Notes: a model not told the origin generated them from the letters alone. A stretch of DNA of 64,000 bases from Epiperipatus broadwayi (GCA_028023455.1 JAQFVV010012402.1:14068483-14132482); one strand, 5' to 3'; positions 1-11,595 are shown, counted from the first letter of the stretch. Made by a program: numbers and translations.

Positions 1-272
1 TTAATTAGCCACCCAAACTTATCTTAGTATAGAGTCTTTTGTTTCTCCCTGACCACCAGGCACTGGTAAAAGGTTATACTAGTTGTAGCATCAGATGCAT
101 TATCACGTAGGTGGCGCTGTGAAATTTGGACTTTAGATTCGAACTTAGTATATCTAGAAGGCAACCCCTCCTAGAATGTTCAGTTTAGTGTCTGGGGTTT
201 GAATTATGCAGTGTGTTAGCGAGATAGACGATTCTGACCGTTACATAGTAAATTTTTTTTTCCGGGTCCATG
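1..272 (+). repeat. Left inverted repeat, LTR 3'-end-like
   Basis: This block returns in reverse complement at 2983-3255 with only a handful of mismatches. It ends CCGGGTCCA followed directly by a lysine-type primer-binding site, which is how the 3' end (U5) of an LTR looks. The repeat starts at the first base of the window, so its true left limit cannot be seen. The alternative reading, terminal inverted repeats of a DNA transposon, is less likely because the inside is retroelement material. Confidence 0.75.
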
Positions 273-296
273 GCTTGCCCAAACGTGGGGCCTCGA
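271..296 (+). promoter_or_regulatory. Primer-binding-site-like sequence (tRNA-Lys type)
   Basis: TGG, a CTTGCCC stretch, then AAACGTGGGGCCTCGAA resembles the complement of a tRNA-Lys 3' end used as primer by many Ty3/gypsy elements and retroviruses, with small insertions. It sits immediately after the left repeat, as expected for an LTR/PBS junction. The right inverted copy has no such sequence. A second TGGCGCCCAA lies at 847-856 without a clear LTR end before it. Confidence 0.55.
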
Positions 297-1534
297 ATAT
301 TTAAACACCCACATCCCTGTAGATCTTAATTATTTAAACACCCACATCCCTGTAGTTTAATTTTAGCATTGTGTTTTCGCATTTAATTACTCAAATCCTT
401 TATATTTTGATATATAATATTTTTCAAACTCTGTATTATCTATTTGCGTGTATATTTCATATATTTTGTTTGACTCGGGCATTCAATTACTTATCCTATA
501 TAATCAGAACTTGTCCAAACATGCTATAGTGTGATACGAGCCATCTGTATTATCTGTATTCATTGTTTCACTTAAATCACGCTATGTACGCATAGCGTAA
601 ATTACTTAAATATTGTCCCAAGTGAATATTGTGACAATTATAAATATTTCAAATATTGTATTTTCTATCAAAATAAAGTTTCATCGGCTCAACATGCAAT
701 ATAGCATAATGATAAAACAAATGTTGTAATCAATATACATAAAAAAAAAAATGCGAATGTTTAATGAGTGCCCGTAGTTAAATGGAACAGTTATTAAAAT
801 TAATTTTGGGAAGCTAACAGTCTATGGATATTTTTAACTGGTGACATGGCGCCCAAGGGTAATTTCACTAAACGGAGTTACTTCTAAAATAAATTTTGTC
901 ACCAGGCTCAATTCTTTTGTATGAAATTTGTTTTCTAAACGTGTGTAAATTTTTCTTAGACCAAATAATGAGACGTGAATCGGATCAATAATTATGTCAA
1001 TAAATATATATGTTTGCAAATCTTAAATAAGAAGGAACAAAATAATTATACCCGGATCTAGCGAATGTTAATATATATAACTAAAATTTGCTTGAGTTTA
1101 AAAATATATATGTTAGCGAAATATTTTTTTGACAGGTAGAATTTAAGAGATTTTATATATACGGGCAGTTAAAAATATATATGTTGGCAGCAGATTTAAG
1201 CGAGAAATTTTAGCAGTAGTAAGAGGGCAGTAGTTGGGGTTTTAAGTGATAAATATAAAAGCAGCAATTAGGCCGACAGAACCGAGAGGGAGATAGCCTA
1301 TTAGCCATTAATAAAATTGTAATTAAACGTAATCATCGCAGAGATTTAAACAAGGAAAAATAATAAGAGTATATTTTTTACCGTATTAGTTTTAATAAGC
1401 TCCACGGAAAACAGTTTAAACATTTTCTTTATCAGTGCGATACATTGTGTTAAAGATATATTAATATAGTTAGCGATAAAATAAAAAGTAATCATCATCA
1501 TCGATCACGATAATCATCCAAAGCCAGGGGTAAT
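297..1534 (+). other. Leader of the gag-only element
   Basis: No open frame is supported here. The stretch holds a doubled phrase (AAACACCCACATCCCTGTAG near 303-322 and 336-355), a second PBS-like TGGCGCCCAA at 847-856, a short motif around 1050-1072 that is the inverse of the sequence after the polypurine tract (TTCGCTAGA then ATCCGGGTATA), and a TATA-like AAATATAAAAGC near 1251 with possible poly(A) signal further on. It may contain remnants of another LTR rather than being only an untranslated leader. Confidence 0.35.
1251..1262 (+). promoter_or_regulatory. Possible TATA box of an LTR promoter
   Basis: AAATATAAAAGC follows a GGGGTTTTAAG stretch and precedes an AATAAA at about 1308, the usual order inside an LTR (TATA, start, poly(A) signal). 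It lies about 270 bases before the gag start. In such AT-rich DNA a TATA match alone is weak. Confidence 0.25.
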
Positions 1535-2650
1535 ATGGACAACAACCACGCTGATCAAGAACCGGACCCATCCGGATTTCTTGAATCTCCTCCAAAAAGT
1601 ATGAGAACTGTCCAGAAAATGACCAAGGAAGATTCTGATCTGGATGATCTGGTAGAATTATATAAGAGAAGCGAAGAGAGGGCAAGAAAGCAGGAAAAGG
1701 AAGCCCAAAGAAAAGAGACGGAGTGTAAAAAGTTTACCAGGATGCTCCTCGACGAATTGGCACAAGCGAGAGAAGGATATAGGGCTCTCCAACGGAAATT
1801 GGAAGAATACTGCTCAGGAAATCGGAAAAAAATGAGCGAATGCCGAGATCAAACTGAGCCAAAAATAATACAATACCTGGACAATGAAGTCCTGATAGCA
1901 AAAACAGAAACTGACGATACAAACAGTATCAACGAGGCAGTGGACCTAAACCTAAGATGTCAGGCCTCTAACGATGATCTACCACCTCCTCAAGCGCATA
2001 GTAGTGGGATAGATACAATCCACAGGACCTTAATTCCAGATTTTGGGGTTCAAACCCAACTTGCTAAGATATTAACTGTTAAAATATTTCGAGGAGAAAT
2101 AGGAGAAAACCCCCACCCACACCTGGATAGCCTGCGGGATTTCTTTCAGTTTTATAGAACGGATCCGCATGAACAGACTGCTATCGCTAGCCATCATTTA
2201 TATGGCTATGCAAAAGATTGGTGGGGCATGTTGGTGAAAAAACTAAACAACTTTACGAATTACTGTAGCCTGTTACTAAGATATTATTGGAGTGAGGATC
2301 GGCAGAGCGGAATTCTAAATACCATTTGCCAGTAAAAGTACGGAGCGATCAAGGAAACACACACGCAATTTTTCATTCGCCAGGTCAATCGCCTTCGATC
2401 ACTTAACACGTTTGCGTTTTCTGATACTCATATTATACGTACCGTTCAACAGAATATGCCGCTACCGATACAACAGCTGATGGTGGGCAGCAGAATCAAA
2501 GAGGTGGAGGAAATGGCCGAATTCTTAACCACTCTGGATTTCAGTCCCTGGGCCAAAGAACCGCCAGACAAGGTAAAGAGACCTGATAATCCGAGACTGC
2601 AGTCATCAAATTATAAAAGCAGTTATTACCCACCAGACCCAGGATTATAG
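1535..2650 (+). pseudogene. gag: Ty3/gypsy-type Gag (capsid), interrupted by one in-frame stop
   Basis: The frame starting MDNNHADQEP runs 266 codons to a TAA at 2333-2335 and continues in the same frame to a stop at 2648-2650. Residues about 25-85 are charged and predicted to coil. From about residue 180 the sequence has the capsid pattern of Ty3/gypsy and Arc-like Gags: FRGE, an aromatic helix DSLRDFFQFY, then LYGYAKDWW. The part beyond the stop continues the capsid (FIRQVNRLRSL, then an EEMAEFL helix) and ends PPDPGL. No zinc knuckle, protease, reverse transcriptase or integrase follows before the polypurine tract. Gag would assemble particles that package element RNA; this copy would need enzymes from elsewhere. 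The stop may be a simple nonsense change; readthrough is possible but unsupported. The frame is less AT-rich and better kept than surrounding DNA. Confidence 0.8.
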
Positions 2651-2784
2651 TAGTTTTTTTAAAAAAAAAAAAAAACACAACAACAAAAAAAAAAGAAATG
2701 GACACGTCACAGAATAATATAAACAGGAGATCGGATATAAACAGTGTTAAATTTAGTTCTTAAATAAAATTTTGTTGGAAGAAT

Positions 2785-2804
2785 GGGGGGGGGATATTAA
2801 AAAA
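2785..2804 (+). other. Polypurine tract before the 3' LTR
   Basis: A run of nine G preceded by AAGAAT lies about 135 bases after the gag stop and is followed by ATATTAAAAA and TGTTCG, matching a plus-strand priming site next to an LTR start. The match in position, orientation and composition supports an LTR-retroelement reading of this block. Confidence 0.5.
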
Positions 2805-2982
2805 TGTTCGCTAGACGGTAGATTTATTAATATGATCCGGGTATATAATTCAGTTTCGTTTCTTTATTATATTTATATCCTGTACATTATGGGTTATCTT
2901 GTAAATTTTTTTTATGCAGGCTTCATAGGTGGACACCTGTTGTAAGATCTTTTTTTTAATATGAACATTCCAGATTTTGCTG
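2805..2982 (+). repeat. Start of a 3' LTR (fragment)
   Basis: Begins TGTTCGCTAG after the polypurine tract. The first bases resemble, inverted, the sequence at about 1045-1074. The fragment breaks off where the inverted LTR-end copy starts at 2983. A stretch of about 25 bases ending here (reverse strand CAGCAAAATCTGGAATGTTC) recurs on the plus strand at about 4731, so the break may be older than the inverted copy. Confidence 0.4.
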
Positions 2983-3255
2983 CATGGACCCGGAAAAAAA
3001 AAATTTACTATGTAACGGTCAGAATCGTCTATCTCGCTAACACACTGCATAATTCAAACCCCAGACACTAAACTGAACATTCTAGGAGGGGTTGCCTTCT
3101 AGATATACTAAGTTCGAATCTAAAGTCTAAATTTCACAGTGCCACCTATGTGATAACGCATCTGATGCTACAACTAGTATAACCTTTTACCGGTGCCTGG
3201 TGGTCAGGGAGAAACAAAAGACTCTATACTAAGATAAGTTTGGGTGGCTAATTAA
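2983..3255 (-). repeat. Right inverted repeat, LTR 3'-end-like
   Basis: Reverse complement of 1-272, ending GGTGGCTAATTAA. Read on the minus strand it ends CCGGGTCCATG and then runs into CAGCAAAATC instead of a primer-binding site. Similarity to the left copy is very high, so the duplication is recent. The match may continue past 3255, because the left partner is cut by the window edge. Confidence 0.75.
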
Positions 3256-5700
3256 CGTCTATGGATTTACAAAAGAAATGCAGAAAATATGTATATCTAG
3301 ACCGAGACAGTGATAGGAATCAAATAAAATAAGAGATAAAATTTAGTTTTAAATAATTGCACACAATTTATTTATATCAATATATAGATCAAACGCCACT
3401 GTCTGCTTATATGAGACAGGGACGCGTATTAAGTAATTGTTGGCATTTATATTTCAGTAATGACAAAAGGGTTTTAAAACAAAGTGATAGATTCTATTCC
3501 TCAGGCTAATAGCATTACGATAATGTGCTTGACAAGATAGGAACATGTGCGAGGTGCTTTGAGTAAATAGACAAGTTTAAGACAATATTGGAAATTAAAT
3601 GTTCTAAAATATTTATTGATTTCGAGAATAGTAACGGACGAAAGCTTACTAAGCAAACGTGGGAATGGGATCAAAGCATTTATTTGAGAATAATAATAGA
3701 TTTGTATTGGGAGGTCAGTATTGCTGATAGTGAATTTATAAAGTTGGAGGGTGTGACTCGTTTAAGTCACGGATGCTTTGTAAAATAAATATAAAATGAA
3801 ACAATATGAAGATCCGGAATAATTACGGAGGGCATCTCGCCGCTAACCCGTAGGAAAGTATTTTGACGAAACAGCCAAAACTTAGCGACTGTGTAACGAT
3901 TGCGTTTAATTCCCAGGGGTGCCATTTGTGAACACCCTCTGCCTGGAAAACTTGCAATGAGTGAAAGAACGGACTTTTCCATGTAAAGAATCCTTGGAAA
4001 ATAAAAACAAAGCGGTCTCAACAACCAATTCATGTACCAGCAATACGAAACTAGTGTATATAAAAACATACTAAATGGGTTTTACTTGTATTAAGAGAAA
4101 TGCCCAATCAAATTCCCTGAAATTCATTTAAAAGGGTCCGCACATTCTCGACATCAATGATGAACTTTATAATTAAAATAGAACACGGTAATTAAAATAG
4201 GAAAATGCATGCTTGCGGGTTTGAAAAGTAAGTATAGATTTATATACGCAATCATGCATTTGGGGACACATTTAATCATTGACTTCGCACATACTCTTAT
4301 ATTAGATTAAAATCAATAACATGTAGATTTTAAACTATGTGATTATGTTACATTAAAGAAAAGAATCGCCCTCGAACGAGTGATTTGCAAGACAAAAAAA
4401 TTGGAAAATTATAAATTTAAAATATGCCTTAATAGCGGCATCTTATTTTCAATAGAGGGAATAGTTCACTCGGTCAAAGATGATTCTGACACATTATCAT
4501 AATAAAATAAAAGAAAGCTTTATAAATAGAAAATATTAACCCAAGGATAGAGCAAAATGTTGAGTATATTTAACTACATGAAAGAAATACATAATGAAGT
4601 TGTGAAATATAAGAAAACAATGTTAAATAGCTATAGCATGTTAGTTAGTGATCACAAGAGCTCTTGGGTTAATTTAGGTTACCTCTGGAGAAGCATTTGC
4701 AGGTAGATGTTCGGCAGGTTTTATAATTCAGCAGCAAAATCTGGAATGTTCATATTTGGCAGCGGCAGCAGCAGTTTCGGGATCCGTGTGATAAATTTTT
4801 GATGGTATGGAGCAGCGGCTGGCTATTCCGAAGGGACATAGCCATCTTAAATGCCTCTACTCAGACATGTCATGGTTAGCAAATTATTAGAATTTTAGAA
4901 CAACTCAGGAACTTTTAGACAACTCAGAATTCTTTTAAAAGCCTAGAAACCTTTAAGAGCTTAGAAAGCTTAGAATGGAGAACAAAAGAAAAACATCCTT
5001 TTTATAGTAAAATTTAACAATAGATTTGTCCTGGGACGTACAAAATTATTGGACTTATCTGCTGTAATTAAATCTATCCGAATGTCTAAAGGAATTCAAC
5101 ATTAATTAATTTCTTTTGTTAACTTCCCCGTCGACATTCGAATTACAAAACTAGATTTAATTAAAATTGCTGCTACTAATTAAAGAAAACTTAAGTGGTT
5201 AGCTGCTGTTTTTAGATAAACTTATATAATTAAACTATTGTCCCTCATTTATTTTAACAGAAATATTTGGGATGATTTTTATCAAATAAAACGAAAATTA
5301 TTTTATTTTAAATTGTAATATTTGAATCTATCTACTAAACTAATATTTACTAAATGAATTTTATTTTAAATCAAAATATATTACGACGGTAATATATTTG
5401 TAAATAGATCCAAACTAACAATTTATAATTTTGATATGTTTTAAAATGGATATCATAGTGTGTGCGCAATTACGACTTATATAACTTACTTTTTAATAAA
5501 TGTAAATTATGTGAACAAATACATAATTCATAATATTTTATTTTATTTGGGAATAAGTTATATATATAATACAGCATTGTGCTCGTGGTTTAAAATTAGG
5601 CGGGATTTTCGGTATATAAGTGTATTACAGACACACTACGATAGATTGGGGTTCAAACTAAGGTATGAGGGTAGGAAGTAGGTGAGAAAAGGTGAAATGA
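3256..5700. other. Less AT-rich stretch, no recognised gene
   Basis: Richer in GC and CpG than the intron DNA that follows and similar in texture to 1-3255. Open frames at 3588-3788 (plus) and 3767-4069 (minus) have no motif I recognise and are probably chance. It contains the repeated CAGCAAAATCTGGAATGTTC at about 4733 and a GCAGCGGCAGCAGCAG run at about 4762. It could be the rest of an LTR belonging to the 2983-3255 repeat. Confidence 0.35.
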
Positions 5701-5789
5701 AGATCTGCAAAGCAGACCTTACTGTTTCAATTAAGAACATTACAATCTTAAAATACATATTTTCTGTTATCAAAATATAATCCAATTCT

Positions 5790-6420
5790 GTTATATCTTC
5801 ATTTACATGCTTTCATGTCCATTTCTATTTAACGTTTTTCTCAAAAAAGAATTCATAATATAAAGTTTTTCTTTTTCTGCAAACTCCACAAATCTATAAC
5901 CACTCTCATTTCTATCACCATAACGAAATTTACCCCCAACACTTTCAACTATTTACCAATTCTAGCATTAAAGTCTCACAAGGACAATTTTAAAATTTTG
6001 CTTTGCCTGATCAAAAGCCTTTTGTATATCCATATAAAAATTCTCTACTTTGTCATCACAATGAGAACATGTTGGGGCATAAACCTAAATTATCTGCATT
6101 TGATATCTGCCATTAAGTTGAATGACTAATCTTGGTCACTCAGTTTGATATACCATCAATTTCCACAAATGTATCTTCCACTTTTTATTTATAATGAATC
6201 CTACTCCACTTGTACTTCCAATGTTTGTGCCTTTGTAGTACAGTAATGGCTACTTTTTAAATCAATCATCTCTTCAATTTTTCTTCTAACTTCATAAAAT
6301 CCAATAATGTCCCATTTAATATAGGACAATTCTTCCAACCCTTACATTCTTTCTTCACTTGGAAGTGATTTACAGTTGTAAGTACCTGAATAAAATGTCT
6401 TCATCAAATGGCAGCCTAGT
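5790..6420 (-). mobile_element. RTE-type LINE, endonuclease domain fossil
   Basis: Reading the minus strand from about 6400 leftward, broken frames give the APE-type endonuclease of RTE-family non-LTR retrotransposons: a YIKWDIIGFYEVRRK stretch (the catalytic-glutamate region), a GTNIGSTSGVGFIINKKW-like stretch, IQVYAPTCSHCDD-like, then DFNARIGK. Several frameshifts and stops interrupt it. No reverse-transcriptase part follows to the left, so the copy is truncated at about 5700-5790. Family knowledge: this domain nicks the target for target-primed reverse transcription. It cannot be active. A decayed RTE reverse transcriptase at 30541-31560 is in the opposite orientation and is a separate insertion. 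Confidence 0.75.
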
Positions 6421-7895
6421 TCCAGAAACAGGATATTATTAGCACCAACAGTCAGTCTTTGGCTACTAACAGCTGCCATGGCTGGTGACTTTACAGTCTC
6501 CTGGCATTAAAGGCCATGTTTAATCTTTATCTATCATGATTGATGTGAATTTAATAAATAATGTGATAACATACTTATGGCTTGATATATATGACATTCA
6601 GGTTTGTACATGATTCATAGTATCTTCATACTGATGTTTCATCTGGGTTCCATAATTAGGTAATGAATGCTATTATAAAAATTATTATAGCTGCACTATA
6701 AGCATTTATATACAATAAATTTAAAACTTCAATCCACATATGTTATTTTGATGTATAAATTTTTATATAAAAACTTTTAATGGGATTTCTCCTTATATTT
6801 TTAAATAAATTTCAGCTATGATGTAACCCCAAAAAATATCAATGAAATAATAGATTTCTATCTGAAATAATGCCATCTAGTAGTAGTATTTGTTTGACCT
6901 GCTTTTAAACTAAAAGTATAATTGCTTTTAATTTATTCCCTAGATTTATATAAGAGAATTTGATCAGACATTATCATTTTATGTGTAAAAACTGAAAATA
7001 TCATAACTTTCTAAATATTTTCACAAGTAAACAAAACTCTTCCATAAAGAATTATACCTAATAATTTGAATGATTTTCACAGATTAAAATCTATACAACT
7101 CAAAAAATCAGCATGTTTGTGTATGTGATTAAACATTTATACAGAAATACAAAAAAGAATCAATGCAATAGAAATTAAAAATTAATTAAACTGACTATTT
7201 ATAGTAGCAAGTTTCTCCACACACTACTGCCCTCTGGTGCAAGATATAGTAATCAATAAATGCAGGAGCATGCACCAGGAGCACTTTTGTGTAGAGAAAG
7301 TTATTACTGTTAACAATTTGTATAAGCATTAGAAAAGGTGGTTATATGATGTTTTAAAAATATTTATGTTTGAGCTGTAAGTCATAGATGAGATGAGGAA
7401 TATGTAATTCATGAACTATATTTATGACAAAATTTTAATATAATAATTGATTTCACATATTTTAGGTTAAGTAAATAGAATGTAGAAGTTAAAACATGAT
7501 AAATAATTCAGTATTTGATGATTAATAATAATAATTTTATTGCAAAACACATTTGTAGATACTCAGTCATTCATAATGTATCTTGATTTATAAAATAATC
7601 ATATGTTTAATTACTAGAAATGTTGTGTGATGATCAAAAACCCAAGTTGGTAGATTGAGTGCAGCAGTTCTATTAAGATGATTAAACTGAGGTAGGCTTT
7701 TAAAAAATTTGTTTATATGACAATCAATAAATCTTCCATTCTGAGCCCACCATTTACCACAATGCTACACTGCCCAGGACTTCTCAACTAGAAAGACAAC
7801 ACAAATAATTATAGAGGTAGTTATAGAAAAAATAATTTGCTAAAAAAGTATACTTTTTTGGATATTATTCACTGTAAATAAGTAGAACCAGTTAC
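6421..7895. other. Intron or flank DNA, no gene seen
   Basis: AT-rich. About 7215-7345 carries a degenerate relative of the MITE family seen at 10044, with the flanking phrase GTGGTTATATGATGTT. A block of higher complexity at about 7620-7800 (CAATGCTACACTGCCCAGG) looks repeat-derived but I cannot name it. No continuation of the KMO frame was found left of 7896. Confidence 0.5.
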
Positions 7896-8064
7896 CTCAT
7901 TATTAGTAGTAGAAGGAATATTTAATTCTAAATAGTAATGAAGAATGTATTCTTGAGAGTAATTAAAGTCAGGAAGTTTTATCATTTGTTGACGAACAGC
8001 TGAAAAGGCACCATCATTGCCAATAATAACATCTGCTTTCCTTTCTAAAATTTGCTTGCTTGGA
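7896..8064 (-). CDS. KMO: Kynurenine 3-monooxygenase, internal exon 3 of 3 seen
   Basis: The minus strand has a TTTTTTTTCAATTTTAG acceptor, 169 coding bases and a GAG/GTAACT donor. The exon encodes ADVIIGNDGAFSAVR and LPDFNYSQEYILHYYLEL, which match the GD motif region (GxDGAxSxVR) and following YSQxYIxHxYxEL stretch of KMO. This FAD-dependent mitochondrial outer-membrane enzyme hydroxylates kynurenine with NADPH and oxygen to 3-hydroxykynurenine, leading to quinolinate and, in arthropods, ommochrome pigments. Phase: it completes a serine codon split AG/T with the previous exon and ends on a codon boundary. The usual HGY is HYY here. There is no stop or frameshift, so the exon looks functional. 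The next exon should begin with a motif like NYLHIWPR and is not in the window. Confidence 0.9.
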
Positions 8065-8215
8065 CTAAAATTGAAAAAAAAAGTAGATTATTTAAACAAC
8101 AAATACTAAAAAACATATTATTTCTATTCATTTAATTATTTACTAAAATACTATAATAATCACATGCAATAAACTTCAAATGTTTAAGAGCCACAAACAT
8201 GAGCAAATACTATGT

Positions 8216-9540
8216 TATATTAGAAGGGACTTGAACTCAGACTTTCAAGTGCTCCACTGCTATGCACTTCATCATATACAACTGATACACATGACCTCAT
8301 ACATATAAAAAGATAAATGATCTCCAATATACATATTTGATGCTGCCAGCACTCATTAATTGGTCCAGATTAACATCTTCCACACATATATTCAATCAGT
8401 ACTCAGTTTACATTAAATCTTCAAACTTTAATGGACAAGCTACAATATTCTCCACCCTCCAACTCTTCAGCCATCTATATCATTAAAAATTTGATGATAA
8501 AATATGCAAAGCCCTTATTGATGCCAATATTATTGCCATACTGATGTTGACTTTAAGCTACTGTGACCCCTCATTTATAAGACCTTAATATGTCCATTTA
8601 AATACACAGAAGAGGATTGGGCAGAATACAGGTTAAATATGCAATATTCAAATATATTTTTTATACTAAACTTAATGTAATTAGAAGGGACTTGAATTTA
8701 GACTTTTAAGCTCCCTACCACTATGCACTCCATCTTATACAACTGATACACATAATCACATACATATGAAAAAAATAAACGATCTTCAATATGCATATTT
8801 TGTGATGAATCAGCACTCACCAATTGGTCCAGAGCATCATCTCCCACACACATATATATACAATCAGTGTGTCACTTTATATTAAGATAGCAAATCTTCA
8901 AACTTTAACAGACAAGCTTCAATCTTCTCCATCCTCCAACTCTTCAGGTCCAATGGTGGAACACTCCATGTTGATGCCAATATTATTGTTGTACCTATAT
9001 CGACTTTAAGTCACTCTGACCCCTCACATGTAGGACCTTAATATGTTCATTTAAATACACAGAAGAAGGCTGGGCAGAATACAGGTTGAATATGTAATAG
9101 TCAAATATAAGTATATTGTCTTTATTAAACTTAGTCACCCTTCTGTGTATTTAAATGGACATATTAAGGTCATATATGTGAGGGGTCATAGTGACTTAAA
9201 GGCAACATGGATATGATAATAATATTGGCATCAACAAGGACTTTGAATATTCCACCATCAGATTTTCAATAATATGGATGGCTGAAGAGTTAGAGTGCTA
9301 TCTTAATATAAACTCAAGCACTAATTGTACATGTGTGTGTGTGTGTGTGTGTGTGGGAGATGGTGATCCAGACCAACTGATGCATGCTGGTTCAGCATGA
9401 AATACTTACATTTGAGATCATTTATTTTTTCCACATGTATATGATCATGGGTATCAGTTGTATGAGATGGAGTGCATAGTGGTAGGAAACTTGAAAGTCT
9501 GAGTTCAGGTTTTTTCTAATTACATTAAATTTAATATAGA
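8216..9540. repeat. Three copies of one interspersed repeat, two direct and one inverted
   Basis: Units at about 8216-8675 and 8681-9127 are direct copies; 9128-9540 is inverted. Shared phrases are AGAAGGGACTTGAA, TACAACTGATACACAT, CCAATTGGTCCAGA, TCTTCAAACTTTAA and CCATTTAAATACACAGAAGA. On the reverse strand one end reads CTGAGTTCAAGTCCC, like an RNA polymerase III B box, so the unit may be an old tRNA-derived SINE or its composite. Unit 3 carries a (TG)n run near 9335-9354. Fragments recur at about 12180-12330, 32750-32800 and 48760-48830. Confidence 0.6.
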
Positions 9541-10043
9541 CAAAATATTTTAATATTATATATATTATTAAATACACATTTTGTTTAGCGAATTATATAA
9601 ATATTAAAAAAACATGTATAGCAGTTTGAAAATTGTTAAATTATATTAGTTTATATAATCATAAAATCCACATACGTATACTACATTATATTGAATATAT
9701 TTAATGTGATGATAAACCCAAAAAAAAAAATTTAAAAAAAGTATGCAAATTGGCATTTCATTAATATTATTAAATGAGATTTGCTAAACATAAATGGATA
9801 AAATTAATTATAAAGTTGAAAAATGTTTAAACTTTTATATTAATTGTTATTCAAAAAAAAAGTACAAGCAAAATATTTTTATGAGTTGCATATTATATGT
9901 CAAACAGCCACAAAAAAGTTGTGAAATATGTTTTAGCTATTCCTAATACAAATGTTTAAATTTGATAACGACACAATATTATATTTAACAAAATAAACTT
10001 TACATCACATGATTACCATTTCCCATGCTTACAACAAGCTGTT

Positions 10044-10425
10044 AAAACAGAGGCAAAACTCTCCATACAGTAATGCCACCTAATGCAACCCAGAATAATT
10101 AATGGAAGGTTTGTGCATAAAAATCTCTATTTAACGCCTACTCATTCAACATTTCTATCTTGTAGCTTGGATTTGAGAGTAATGAACTTAGATCTAAAAA
10201 CTAAAAAGATAAAGAGCAGGTGCCAGAGGTTGCATTCGATCCTAAGATCTAGGTGCAGTGCTCTCAAATTCAAGCTTCTCATTGAAGCCACAAGTTACAA
10301 ACTAGTCTGGCATATTGGATGAGTAGGCTCTAGATAGGGATTTTATGCACAATCTTACATTTATTGATTATTCTGGTTCACCCTGGATGGCACTATTATA
10401 TGGAGAGTTTTGTCTCTGTTTTAAA
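10044..10425. mobile_element. MITE (ACTCTCCATACAGTA family), full-length with both arms
   Basis: Starts AAACAGAGGCAAAACTCTCC and ends GGAGAGTTTTGTCTCTGTTT, with inverted arms of roughly 110 bases that also share the phrase GCCTACTCATTCAA / TTGGATGAGTAGGC. The middle of about 150 bases is unique. No transposase. Related copies lie at 14731, 18411, 27334, 30714, 59061 and 59697, so this is an abundant non-autonomous DNA-transposon family. An open frame of 79 codons across the centre is incidental. Confidence 0.75.
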
Positions 10426-11240
10426 AATAAACTTTACATCAATAAAACTAAATTTACTGTTTTCATTTATGTGATATCTTGATAGAACAATACTTAAATT
10501 ATGATAGAGTCTTAAGTTATACTTCATTTATATTGCCAAAAAATTTAAGAATATAATATTGTTGTTGTTGTTTTTGTTACGGTTTAAAAAACAAGATAAA
10601 TTTTATGAATATTAAACTATAGTTTTAACTTTATATATACAAATAATATATATTTTTTCTAAAATCCTGCATTTCTGAAATGTATTAATTAAATAGAAAA
10701 CAAATTCTCTTATGCAAGTTAATCAAAATTTATATTCCATTTTACTGTTTTAATGTCAAATTAATTAAGAAATTACGTTGTTTGTAGTAAATAGAAATAA
10801 ATATCTATATGGATATAAAGACAATTCTCAATATGTATATATAACTTACAACAGATATTTATTTAGGGTCAATTTTTAAATTTTACATTACTACAAGAGA
10901 AGTTAAAAACAGTTGTAGTGAAATATATTAGAATAGAATGGGAAATATGATGATAACCTTTGGCTAATGACTTAAGTCAACTGTTTATCTGCTTCTGAAA
11001 TTCTCAGACCATTCATATTTCAATAGGGTTATGTAACCAGTAAATATAATAAGCCATCTCTATCACTGAAGTTTTATAAAGAAATTTAGGAAAATCTATC
11101 AAATTATAAATGAATAACTATATAGTTAAAGTATTTCTGAAAAATTGATATGAATTAATATCAGTTTTTCAAGAGTACTTTAGAGTTAAAATTCATAAAA
11201 GTTAAATCATTTGTTTAAAAAAATCATACTTTATAATTCT

Positions 11241-11330
11241 TTTTTTTTTTTTCCATGTGTCAAAGCATCGGCCGAAAAAGAAGCGAACCGCAAACCCGGG
11301 ACAATGGTTTGCGGGACAACTGCTTCCAAT
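11241..11330 (-). mobile_element. 5'-truncated tRNA-derived SINE
   Basis: On the minus strand it ends GGCCGATGCTTTGACACATG followed by a poly(A) run (poly(T) at 11241-11252 on the plus strand), the same tail as the SINE at 25171. The tRNA head is rearranged and cut short. Only the T-arm-like GGTTCGCTTC remains recognisable. Confidence 0.6.
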
Positions 11331-11595
11331 TTTTAATATAAATTTGACATGGGCACTGTCAAGATTGCTAAAAAATGGAATTTGTTTACAGAACTAACTA
11401 AAATCTTACAGGTATTATATATCTCATTATTATATTTTTAGATAAGATATGATCTATTTAAAGTTATCTGTTAAATATTTAAAAGCACTCCTAAATAAAA
11501 TATAATTATCAAATTTTAATGTATTGGCTTATATACAATACTTATTTGTCATGTATTTCTTTGGACTATAGCTCTAAACATTAATCAGTTGTTAA

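Noticed and set aside
1-3255. DNA transposon with terminal inverted repeats carrying a captured gag
   Set aside because: PBS-like site after the left repeat, polypurine tract and U3-like start point to LTR material; kept only as an alternative.
3767-4069. 100-codon minus frame
   Set aside because: No recognisable motif, and composition follows the surrounding DNA.
8824-9009. 61-codon plus frame
   Set aside because: Lies inside a dispersed repeat unit and is not kept in the sister copy at 8216.
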